A DNA stretch of 5,199 nucleotides from Acidobacteriota bacterium (GCA_030637805.1 DAOWFV010000077.1:1-5199); one strand, 5' to 3'; positions 1 through 5,074 are shown, counted from the first letter of the stretch. Program-made: numbers and translations. Notes: generated by a model not told the origin, from the letters alone.

Positions 1-498
1 CTGCCGGTCGAGGAGGAAGGCCGCCTCGGCGACCCCGCAATGCGGGAGAACTTCGTCGAGCGTCTGCTGTGCCGACATCGTTGGCGGACCCTGTTCCGCT
101 TGGGATTCTCCTCGGAACGGCTCGTGGCCTTCCACGCCGCCCACGAGCTGCTCCTGCGGGCGCACACCGAGGCGGGTTGGAGGCGTCTCGGGCGACTTTC
201 CGCCGGACATTCCCCTGAGGCCTATGGCGTCGAGCTGCAGAAAACGATGCGGTGGAAGACGACCCCGAAACGCCATGTCCGGGTCCTGCGTCTCGTGCTG
301 GACCGTCTCGAGGGCGTGCTCGACCCGGCGGAGAACCGGGAAATCGAGGATCTCATCGATAACTACCGCTTCGGTTGCGCTTCCCTGGCCCACATTCGCG
401 CTTCCCTTCGAAGGCACACAGCCCGTCACCGGGTTCCTTCCCTTGCGGATCAGCTCTATCTCGATCCCCATCCTGCAGAGGTCGCGCTGAGCGGTTGA
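1..498 (+). CDS. DUF1722 (YbgA-like) domain, C-terminal part of a probable TudS-DUF1722 tRNA desulfidase (partial)
   Basis: The frame is open from base 1 through the stop at 496-498, giving 165 residues. The N-terminal edge reads LPVEEEGRL..P.MRENFVER, the conserved linker that joins DUF523 (TudS) to DUF1722 in fusion proteins, so the ATG at 40 is internal and the true start lies outside the window. The DUF1722 domain follows: LVAFHAAHELLLRAH with GRL (about residues 41-65), TPKRHVRVLR (88-97), LIDNYRFG (about 118-125) and the closing QLYLDPHPAE (151-160). Known for the family: TudS is an Fe-S thiouracil desulfurase, and TudS-DUF1722 fusions (RudS) convert 4-thiouridine in tRNA to uridine, with DUF1722 thought to help bind tRNA. 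The catalytic half is not visible here, so the enzymatic role is inferred. The 3' end overlaps the convergent sirtuin gene by 146 bp. The domain is intact to its usual C-terminus. Sure of the domain; moderately sure of the fusion. Confidence 0.88.
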   Translation: MPVEEEGRLGDPAMRENFVERLLCRHRWRTLFRLGFSSERLVAFHAAHELLLRAHTEAGWRRLGRLSAGHSPEAYGVELQKTMRWKTTPKRHVRVLRLVLDRLEGVLDPAENREIEDLIDNYRFGCASLAHIRASLRRHTARHRVPSLADQLYLDPHPAEVALSG

Positions 499-1330
499 TC
501 AGTGCATCGATCGCGGCCAGTGCCTCGAGGGCGCCGAGAGAGAGGCTGATGTGCCTATGCGGCACGTGGGGCTCGCGGGGGTTGATGCGGACGAGGGTTC
601 CTCCGAGGTGTGAGGCCGCGCGGTCGGAGGTCATGCGCACCGTTGGCACCGCCCCTCCGGCGCCGAGCTCGACGATCACCAGCCGCGAACCGGCGACCTC
701 GGCGAGCCAGGCATCGAAGCGCCGCTCCTGGTCCGCGGTACGGTGGGGAACCCAGTGCCAGTCGCCGAACATCAAGACGTTGGGGCGGGCGAGCGCGTTG
801 CAGCGGGGGCACTCGGGGAGCAGCGAGGTGGCGTGGAAGCTGTCCTCGTCCACCGTTACCTCGAGCTCGGCTGCGCTCCAGATCTCGCTGTGGCACGGTG
901 TTGTGCACTGGAGGTGGCCCAGCGAGCCGTGGCACTCGATTAACCGTTCTTCGTCGAAATCAGCCTTCTGGAAGTGACCGTCCACGTTGGAGGTGAAAAC
1001 GAAGCAACCATGAGCCAGTCCCTCGGCCCAGCGTCTGAGGATCTCGAACCCCGAGTGGGGCGTGGTACTTCGGTACAGGTTCAACCGGTGGCCGTAGAAC
1101 CCCCAGGCCAGCTCGGGATCGCGCGAGAACCACGCCGGGTTCGCCATGTCGACGAATGAGATGCCGAGGCGCTCGAAGGGCGGATAGGCCTTCCAAAATC
1201 CACGGTCGCCGCGAAAGTCGGGCAGCCCGGAGTCGACACCCATCCCCGCTCCGGTGGCAATCAGCAACGCATCTGCCCCGGCGATCACCTCGGCCGCTGC
1301 CTCGATCCTGGGCCCGATTGAATCGTCCAT
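353..1330 (-). CDS. Sir2-family NAD-dependent protein deacylase (noncanonical clade)
   Basis: The 325-residue cytoplasmic protein has sirtuin motifs in order. GAGMGVDSGLPDFRG (27-41) is the NAD-binding loop. TSNVDGHF (113-120) replaces the usual TQNIDGLH. ECHGS (132-136) carries the catalytic His134. Probable zinc ligands are Cys142/Cys146 and Cys174/Cys177. Next come PNVLMFGDW (183-191), ELGAGGAVPTVR (221-232) and INPREP (249-254). Sirtuins remove acyl groups from lysine using NAD+. The variant motifs suggest a divergent bacterial clade, so substrate and even activity (deacylase or ADP-ribosyltransferase) are open. The start ATG at 1330 is preceded by AGGA about seven bases upstream. The Sir2 fold seems to end near residue 278. 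The last 47 residues, rich in Arg, Gly and Asp, lie antisense to the conserved DUF1722 C-terminus and look like a read-through tail rather than a domain. It is divergent from the barrel gene at 1452, with 121 bp between. Confidence 0.93.
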   Translation of the reverse strand: MDDSIGPRIEAAAEVIAGADALLIATGAGMGVDSGLPDFRGDRGFWKAYPPFERLGISFVDMANPAWFSRDPELAWGFYGHRLNLYRSTTPHSGFEILRRWAEGLAHGCFVFTSNVDGHFQKADFDEERLIECHGSLGHLQCTTPCHSEIWSAAELEVTVDEDSFHATSLLPECPRCNALARPNVLMFGDWHWVPHRTADQERRFDAWLAEVAGSRLVIVELGAGGAVPTVRMTSDRAASHLGGTLVRINPREPHVPHRHISLSLGALEALAAIDALINRSARPLQDGDRDRADPQGKEPGDGLCAFEGKRECGPGKRNRSGSYR

Positions 1331-1399
1331 CGGGAAATCCTACCGCTGCTCCCGCCCCCCGTCGACGCCTTTCTGCCATGCACCAGCCTGCGCCCGCGT

Positions 1400-1439
1400 A
1401 CGCAGCACCACCCATGCTGTTCTTCGTGTTTCGCTGCGT
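1400..1439. repeat. Inverted repeat ahead of the barrel-protein gene
   Basis: ACGCAGC (1400-1406) and GCTGCGT (1433-1439) form perfect 7-bp arms around a 26-bp spacer, 12 bp before the ATG at 1452, within the 121-bp divergent region shared with the sirtuin gene. It could fold as a hairpin in the barrel gene's leader or act as a spaced regulator site. No convincing -35/-10 pair was seen for either gene in this region. A 7-bp spaced inverted repeat can arise by chance, so the call is weak. Confidence 0.25.
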
Positions 1440-1451
1440 TACCATCAACCC

Positions 1452-2045
1452 ATGGCCAACTTTCGGAGCGTCGCTTTTCTTTTTCTCAGCCTCCTGGTGG
1501 CGATGTCGCTTGCAGGACAGGAAGAACCGTCTGGCCGGGAGGAGTCGCCTCCGCCACCACAGGGGACGGGTTCACCGCCGCCGCCGGATCCCTGGTTCGT
1601 TGGTGGTGCTGTGGGGTTGGCGTTCGGCGACGAGGTGAACTACATCGAGTTTTCGCCGATCGCCGGCTACCGGATCTCCCGGAAGTTCCAGCTCGGCGCC
1701 ACCCTGACCTTTCGCTACCGCAAGGACAAGCGATTCGAGCCCGATCTCTCGACGACTGATGTGGGTGGTTCGCTCTTCGGTCGATACTTCGTGCTCGACC
1801 CGATTTTCCTTCAAGTCGAGGTGGAGCGATTGAACTGGGAGTACTTGGTCATTGTCGATGATGATTACGTGGCGGTGGACTCCGTCTACACCGGGTTGTA
1901 CGCAGGTATCGGGTATTCCCTGCCAATGGGTCCGAATGCAGCCATGTACATGTCCTTTCTGTGGGACTTCGCCTATGACAGCAACGAGCCGAGCCCAAAC
2001 CCCCACCCGTGGCTGATTCGGATCGGCTACGGGGTGGTTTTCTGA
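1452..2045 (+). CDS. Secreted small outer-membrane beta-barrel protein (probable 8 strands)
   Basis: From ATG 1452 the product is 197 residues. The frame is open further upstream, but only this start gives a signal peptide: short n-region MANFR, hydrophobic core VAFLFLSLLVAMSLA, likely cut after Ala21 (SLA|GQ). A Pro/Glu/Gly linker with two PPPP runs follows (22-47). The rest alternates hydrophobic and polar residues in about eight amphipathic strands: 48-58, 63-73, 77-91, 102-114, 117-131, 145-157, 162-175 and 186-197. The chain ends in IGYGVVF, a terminal Phe after an aromatic-alternating strand, the usual signal for BAM-assembled outer-membrane proteins. Length and strand count resemble OmpX/OmpA-type small barrels, but no named family is recognised. 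No clear Shine-Dalgarno precedes the start (CATCAACCC before ATG). Acidic loop VDDDYVAVD (135-143) may be exposed. It appears monocistronic, with a 237-bp gap following. Function unknown. Confidence 0.8.
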   Translation: MANFRSVAFLFLSLLVAMSLAGQEEPSGREESPPPPQGTGSPPPPDPWFVGGAVGLAFGDEVNYIEFSPIAGYRISRKFQLGATLTFRYRKDKRFEPDLSTTDVGGSLFGRYFVLDPIFLQVEVERLNWEYLVIVDDDYVAVDSVYTGLYAGIGYSLPMGPNAAMYMSFLWDFAYDSNEPSPNPHPWLIRIGYGVVF

Positions 2046-2119
2046 CCGTTCTGCGTTTCTTTTTTCCAGCGGAATGTTCATCAGCGCCAACCGCATGGAT
2101 TATCCGCCACCTCGCTAAT

Positions 2120-2149
2120 CTCACCGCCTCCCGTTGCGAGAGCGGCGAG
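2120..2149. repeat. Imperfect hairpin in the gap after the barrel gene
   Basis: CTCaCCGC (2120-2127) pairs with GCGGcGAG (2142-2149) around a 14-base loop, seven of eight pairs. There is no T-run after it on either strand, so it is not a typical intrinsic terminator. It could still cause pausing or mark the 3' end of the barrel-gene transcript. Weak evidence. Confidence 0.25.
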
Positions 2150-2173
2150 CAATTGGTGGTGCAGAATTTGATG

Positions 2174-2189
2174 ATTGGATGGTTCCAAT
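2174..2189. promoter_or_regulatory. Upstream operator candidate, copy 1 of a 14-bp repeat (dyad)
   Basis: ATTGGA (2174-2179) and TCCAAT (2184-2189) are perfect inverted arms around TGGT. Fourteen bases of this element, TGGATGGTTCCAAT (2176-2189), recur exactly at 2240-2253, 64 bp downstream. This copy is centred about 24 bp before the -35 box of the acetyltransferase-MocR promoter. A protein site is inferred from the dyad, the exact repetition and the placement. The MocR-type regulator encoded downstream is a natural candidate, since several MocR proteins (for example GabR) bind paired direct repeats. Confidence 0.55.
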
Positions 2190-2205
2190 TGTTCAAAATT
2201 GGGGG

Positions 2206-2233
2206 TTGACACCCGAGATATGGGCCATATCTT
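2206..2233 (+). promoter_or_regulatory. Sigma-70-type promoter for the acetyltransferase-MocR unit
   Basis: A perfect -35 hexamer TTGACA (2206-2211) is followed after 16 bp by TATCTT (2228-2233), which matches TATAAT at four of six positions. Transcription would begin near 2240, about 43 bp before the ATG at 2283. It sits in an AT-richer stretch unlike the GC-rich genes around it, and operator-like repeats flank and overlap it. It is the best promoter match seen in the window. Confidence 0.6.
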
Positions 2234-2236
2234 GGG
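2212..2236. promoter_or_regulatory. 25-bp palindrome spanning the promoter spacer and -10 box
   Basis: CCCGAGATATGG (2212-2223), a central G (2224) and CCATATCTTGGG (2225-2236) form arms that pair at 11 of 12 positions; only 2215/2233 fails. The inner 17 bp are a perfect palindrome apart from the centre. It abuts the -35 box and covers the -10 box, so a bound protein should block RNA polymerase. This is a typical layout for a homodimeric repressor operator. Which protein binds is not shown by the sequence. Confidence 0.6.
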
Positions 2237-2239
2237 AAA

Positions 2240-2253
2240 TGGATGGTTCCAAT
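2240..2253. promoter_or_regulatory. Downstream operator candidate, copy 2 of the 14-bp repeat
   Basis: TGGATGGTTCCAAT repeats exactly the sequence at 2176-2189 and begins at the predicted transcription start. The left dyad arm here is AATGGA (2238-2243) instead of ATTGGA, so the inverted symmetry has one mismatch. Both copies are followed shortly by a GGGGG run (2201-2205 and 2260-2264), which hints that the repeat may extend as a diverged duplication. The element lies between the start of transcription and the acetyltransferase gene. Confidence 0.55.
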
Positions 2254-2282
2254 CTAAACGGGGGAGATTGGGGAACGGAACG

Positions 2283-2720
2283 ATGCGAATCAGACACGCC
2301 ACCGACCACGAGTTCGATCGGGCCGCCGCCGGAATGGACGGAGGGTGGCTGGGGGCAGCCTGCGTTCGCCTCCGACGGCTCGTGGAGGACCAGTGGTGCC
2401 GGGTGCTGGTTGCCGAGGAGCATGGCGAGCTCATCGCGGTTCTCGGACTGGTGCTTCATCCGCCGGGCAGCGGACGCTCCACGACCGCAACAATTCGCGA
2501 GCTGAGGGTCCACCCCTACCATCTCCATCGCGGCATCGGCTCTCGGCTCGTCCGTTTCGCCGAGGGCATTGCGCGGATCAACGGCTGCCGAAAGGTGGAG
2601 GTTCCTCACGATCTTGTGGCATGGGGCGACGGCCGCTGTTGGCCCGGGCTCGGCTACGAGGATCCGGGAGCGGGCTTGCACAAGGTGTTCGAGACGTGCA
2701 TTCAAGGGAGCTCCGGGTGA
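2283..2720 (+). CDS. GNAT-family N-acetyltransferase
   Basis: This 145-residue cytoplasmic protein shows a single GNAT fold of normal length. MRIRHATDHEFDRA (1-14) is the usual first strand and helix. RVLVAEEHGELIAVLGLVLHP (40-60) covers the central strands. IRELRVHPYHLHRGIGSRLV (71-90) is motif A, with the acetyl-CoA pyrophosphate loop at HRGIGS (82-87). KVEV (104-107) and GLGYEDPG (122-129) close the fold. The position that is Gln/Arg in the standard Q/RxxGxG/A loop is Leu81 here, a modest deviation. The start at 2283 is chosen because the fold begins there; upstream in-frame codons run through the operator region. GGGGA at 2270-2274 lies eight bases before it. The substrate cannot be told: small-molecule amine or protein N-terminus are both possible. 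It leads the unit containing the MocR regulator 60 bp downstream, so the substrate may relate to the regulator's amine or amino-acid ligand. That link is inference. Confidence 0.87.
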   Translation: MRIRHATDHEFDRAAAGMDGGWLGAACVRLRRLVEDQWCRVLVAEEHGELIAVLGLVLHPPGSGRSTTATIRELRVHPYHLHRGIGSRLVRFAEGIARINGCRKVEVPHDLVAWGDGRCWPGLGYEDPGAGLHKVFETCIQGSSG

Positions 2721-2780
2721 CCGCTGCTGCACCAACGCTCATTCCCATTGAGAAGGCGAGCCCATAAACGGAGGACGCTC

Positions 2781-4280
2781 GTGGATATCACCATCGACCG
2801 AAAGAGCGGCGAGCCGATCTACCGGCAGCTGGTCCGTCGGATCCAGGAGATGATTCTCTCCGGCGCGCTGCCGGAGGGATTCCGGCTGCCGCCCGAACGG
2901 CGCCTGGCGGAGGCTCTCGGCGTCAACCGTTCGACCGTCCTCAGCGCCTACCGCGAGCTCAAGGCCCTCGGCCTGGTGGACTCCCACGTCGGCCGAGGCA
3001 CGGCAGTCCTCCGCCCGCCGGCGCCGCCCCCCGCAGTCGTGGGCGTGCCCTGGCGCCAGCTCTTCCGAGAGAGCGTTGCGCGCTCCCACGACCCGATCCT
3101 CGCAGACCTCCTCGCGTTCAGCGAGCGCAAAGACATCATCTCCTTCTCGATCGGGCTTCCGGCGCCGGAGCTTCTGCCCCTGGAGACCATCGGTCGGTTC
3201 ACTACCGAGCTCCTCGACGAAGTGGGACCTCCGCTCCTTCTCCACTGCCCCACCGAGGGCCACACTCCGCTGCGCGAAGTGATTGCCAGCTGGGTAACTG
3301 CCCGCGGCATCCACGCCCGCACCTCCGACGTCCTCATCCTCTCGGGTTCCCAGCAGGGCCTCGACCTGGTGGCCAGGGTCTTTATCGATCCGGGAGACGT
3401 GGTCGTGGTGGAGGAGCCCACCTACCTGGGCGCGTTGCCTGCCTTCCGAGTTGCCCAGGCGAGGATTATCGGAGTGCCGGTGGACCGGGACGGAATGCGG
3501 ACGGACGTCCTCGCCTCGGTTCTCGAGCACCACCGGCCAAAGCTCATCTATACCCAGCCGACCTATCAAAATCCGTCGGGTGCGGTGATGAGCCTCGAAC
3601 GTCGCCGCCACCTGCTCGAGCTGGCCTCGCGGTGGAACGTGCCCATCCTGGAGGACGACACCTACTCGGAGCTGAACTACGACGGCGATGCCCTGCCATC
3701 GCTCAAGGCTCTCGACGAGGAGGACCGCGTTCTCTACCAGAGCACGTTTTCAAAGGTTCTCTTCCCGGGCTTCCGCGTGGGCTACGCGATCGTGCCGCCG
3801 GTTGTCCTGCGTCAGCTGGTGCTGGCCAAACAGGGCGCGGACCTCCACTCCAACAGCTTCGGCCAGTATCTGCTCGAGCGCTTCGTGCGCGAGGGGCACT
3901 TCGCGTCCCACCTCGAACGCTCACGAACGGAGTACCGGCGGCGCCGCGATGCCATGGCGGCGGCCCTCGAACGGGACCGGTCGTCGGCCCTCGAGTTCGA
4001 GCGCCCGCTCGGCGGATTCTACATCTGGTGCAGGATCTCGGACGGGATCGACCAGTCGGCTCTGCTCGCCAACGCTGCGCAGCGCGGCGTGGTCTTCCTG
4101 CCGGGACGTGCCTGCTTCGCCGCCGAGCCTCCCGGGAACTTCCTCCGCCTCAACTTCTCGCACCCATCGGAGGAGGCCATCGGCGTCGGCGTCCAACGCC
4201 TGCTCGAGGTCATCGGGGAAGCCTCAGTGCTCGCCCGACCCCGGGGGGCGAACGGACCGACGACGTCTCCGGTCGTGTGA
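2781..4280 (+). CDS. MocR-type transcriptional regulator (GntR wHTH fused to a fold-type I aminotransferase domain)
   Basis: From GTG 2781 the product is 499 residues. GGAGG at 2770-2774 lies six bases ahead, and the protein then begins MDITIDRKSGEPIYRQL as the family does; an in-frame TTG at 2748 lacks such support. Residues about 10-77 are a GntR winged helix (RLPPERRLAEALGVNRSTVLSAYREL, with wing HVGRGT). A Pro-rich linker (78-90) leads to the PLP-dependent domain: EEPTYLG (Tyr215), YQNPSG (Asn264), LEDDTYSEL (Asp292/Asp293, Tyr295), STFSKVLFPGFRVGY (Schiff-base Lys325, Arg332) and FLRLNFSHP (Arg456, the carboxylate-binding Arg). All expected PLP ligands are present, so cofactor binding is very likely. 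MocR proteins sense PLP or amino compounds and control nearby genes. The C-terminal domain also resembles 2-aminoadipate aminotransferases, so residual catalysis is possible. The acetyltransferase ahead and the dyads at 2174-2253 suggest autoregulation. Confidence 0.93.
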   Translation: MDITIDRKSGEPIYRQLVRRIQEMILSGALPEGFRLPPERRLAEALGVNRSTVLSAYRELKALGLVDSHVGRGTAVLRPPAPPPAVVGVPWRQLFRESVARSHDPILADLLAFSERKDIISFSIGLPAPELLPLETIGRFTTELLDEVGPPLLLHCPTEGHTPLREVIASWVTARGIHARTSDVLILSGSQQGLDLVARVFIDPGDVVVVEEPTYLGALPAFRVAQARIIGVPVDRDGMRTDVLASVLEHHRPKLIYTQPTYQNPSGAVMSLERRRHLLELASRWNVPILEDDTYSELNYDGDALPSLKALDEEDRVLYQSTFSKVLFPGFRVGYAIVPPVVLRQLVLAKQGADLHSNSFGQYLLERFVREGHFASHLERSRTEYRRRRDAMAAALERDRSSALEFERPLGGFYIWCRISDGIDQSALLANAAQRGVVFLPGRACFAAEPPGNFLRLNFSHPSEEAIGVGVQRLLEVIGEASVLARPRGANGPTTSPVV

Positions 4281-4360
4281 GCCCGATCACGACGGGATTT
4301 CGCAGCTCGCAGGAGGGACCTGAGGAAAATATCAGGCTATGCTCTCCTCGAGGTTAAGTC

Positions 4361-4807
4361 GTGGTTCGGATTTCACGCGATCAGGATCTACCCCTCCACT
4401 TCGAGGCGGTCGCTTTGCGGGCGCGGCTGAAAGTGGTGGGCTGGCCTGTGGGTCTGGTGGCGATTGTCGCGGGTGTCACGCTCGTTGGGCGGGTCGGCAG
4501 TCCGTTGGCTGAGGCCGTGGGCGTGGTTCTGGCGATGGTGGGCGGCACCCTCGTCGTGGCCCTGATCCGCTGCCGCCGCTTCGAGGTCACGGTGGGGAGA
4601 AAGCTGGTGGAGCTGCGGCTCGGACCCTTCCGGCGAACTCTCCCTGCAGGGGGGATCGAGGCGGCACAGGTCCGGCCGGCGACGTCGTGGCGCAGGCTCT
4701 TTGCCGACCGGGAGGCGGTGCTGAGGTTGGGGATCGACTCGCGGCCGGTGATCGTGCCGACCGAGGAGTCCGAGGAGCTGTGTGAGGCGTTGTTGGGAGA
4801 GGAATGA
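4361..4807 (+). CDS. Small membrane protein with two TM helices and a bacterial PH-like C-terminal domain
   Basis: The 148-residue product starts at GTG 4361; GAGG at 4350-4353 lies seven bases upstream. Two hydrophobic segments (about 24-43, VVGWPVGLVAIVAGVTLVG, and 49-69, AEAVGVVLAMVGGTLVVALIR) form a helical hairpin with a short Gly/Pro turn, which would leave both ends on the same, probably cytoplasmic, side. The remainder (71-146) looks like a small beta-rich domain: RRFEVTVGRKLVELRLGPFRR, then TSWRRLFADREAVLRLGI, RPVIVPT, and a final helix EESEELCEALL. This order (TM pair, strands with LGPFRRT, a closing helix after VPT) resembles bacterial PH-type domains of DUF304/YdbS-like proteins. 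Family assignment rests on pattern only. It lies 80 bp after the MocR gene on the same strand with no terminator seen between, so co-transcription is possible. Function unknown. Confidence 0.75.
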   Translation: MVRISRDQDLPLHFEAVALRARLKVVGWPVGLVAIVAGVTLVGRVGSPLAEAVGVVLAMVGGTLVVALIRCRRFEVTVGRKLVELRLGPFRRTLPAGGIEAAQVRPATSWRRLFADREAVLRLGIDSRPVIVPTEESEELCEALLGEE

Positions 4808-4818
4808 AGACCGGGCCA

Positions 4819-4860
4819 GCAATCAGGAATTAGGAATTAGGAATTCGGAATTAGGAATTG
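4819..4860. repeat. Heptamer array A (GGAATTA-type)
   Basis: Five consecutive 7-bp units, GGAATTA, GGAATTA, GGAATTC, GGAATTA and GGAATTG, run from 4826 to 4860. A degenerate sixth unit, GCAATCA, precedes them at 4819-4825. The array starts 12 bp after the stop of the small membrane protein. Read on the minus strand it becomes ATTCCTA-type units, matching the 7-bp register and ATTC core seen in arrays B and C, so A lies inverted relative to them. No coding sense is seen. Confidence 0.85.
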
Positions 4861-4888
4861 ACGACGCGCGGAGGCGGCTGGGTGGCTT

Positions 4889-4936
4889 GGGGAGTGGTGC
4901 CCGCGTTTGGGCGCGATAGCAGAAGCTCCCTTTTTT
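4889..4936 (+). terminator. Possible intrinsic terminator
   Basis: GGGAG (4890-4894) can pair with CTCCC (4926-4930), with an inner hairpin GCCC (4899-4902)/GGGC (4909-4912). Six T residues follow at once (4931-4936). It lies about 80 bp beyond the stop of the small membrane protein and would end its transcript. The outer stem is short and the region between the stems unpaired, so the call is tentative. Confidence 0.4.
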
Positions 4937-4970
4937 GTCAGCGGCGCACCGCGTCCGCAGGGCGCCAGTA

Positions 4971-5005
4971 ACTCGAAACTCAGAATTCAAAATTGAGAAT
5001 TGAAA
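4971..5005. repeat. Heptamer array B (ATTCAAA/ACTCAGA-type)
   Basis: Five 7-bp units in perfect register: ACTCGAA, ACTCAGA, ATTCAAA, ATTGAGA and ATTGAAA. They follow the octamer CGCCAGTA (4963-4970). The same octamer introduces array C 69 bp downstream. The units are degenerate at fixed positions (A, T/C, T, then variable, then A), as in diverging copies of one heptamer family. Confidence 0.8.
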
Positions 5006-5039
5006 CCCTAACCGTGCCCGATTTAGACAATCGCCAGTA

Positions 5040-5074
5040 ACTCAAAACTCAAAACTCAAAACTAAGAACTCGTG
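5040..5074. repeat. Heptamer array C (ACTCAAA-type)
   Basis: Three identical ACTCAAA units (5040-5060) are followed by ACTAAGA and the partial unit ACTCGTG. CGCCAGTA (5032-5039) precedes them as it does array B, so CGCCAGTAACTC is shared exactly at 4963-4974 and 5032-5043. Together B and C look like two copies of a roughly 43-bp element. The array ends two bases before the stop codon of the P5C dehydrogenase gene on the other strand. Confidence 0.85.

Noticed and set aside
40..498. ATG at 40 as the start of the DUF1722 gene
   Set aside because: The frame is open to base 1 and the 13 upstream residues match the conserved DUF523-DUF1722 linker, so this Met is internal.
1254..1451. N-terminal extension of the barrel protein from ATG 1254
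   Set aside because: It would overlap the sirtuin's conserved N-terminus in antisense and bury the signal peptide; ATG 1452 gives a normal one.
1572..2096. 174-codon minus-strand frame opposite the barrel gene
   Set aside because: The plus strand has a signal peptide and strand pattern; the antisense product shows neither domain nor ribosome site.
2175..2282. Acetyltransferase start at 2175
   Set aside because: The extra 36 residues are encoded by the promoter and operator repeats and precede the normal start of the GNAT fold.
2748..2780. TTG start at 2748 for the MocR protein
   Set aside because: GTG 2781 has an ideal GGAGG six bases ahead and gives the typical family N-terminus.
2739..3611. 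290-codon minus-strand frame opposite the MocR gene
   Set aside because: It is antisense to a gene with all family motifs, has no recognisable domain, and long antisense frames are expected in GC-rich codon use.
4319..4336. CCTGA/TCAGG hairpin between the MocR and membrane-protein genes as a terminator
   Set aside because: Five weak pairs with no T-run after it.
4338..4343. TATGCT as a -10 box for the 4361 gene
   Set aside because: No acceptable -35 hexamer lies 16-18 bp upstream; co-transcription with the MocR gene is equally likely.
3632..4357. 241-codon plus-strand frame inside the MocR gene
   Set aside because: It is an alternate frame of the aminotransferase domain, Arg/Pro/Gly rich, with no motif of its own.
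4819..5074. CRISPR array
   Set aside because: The units are 7 bp and contiguous with no unique spacers.
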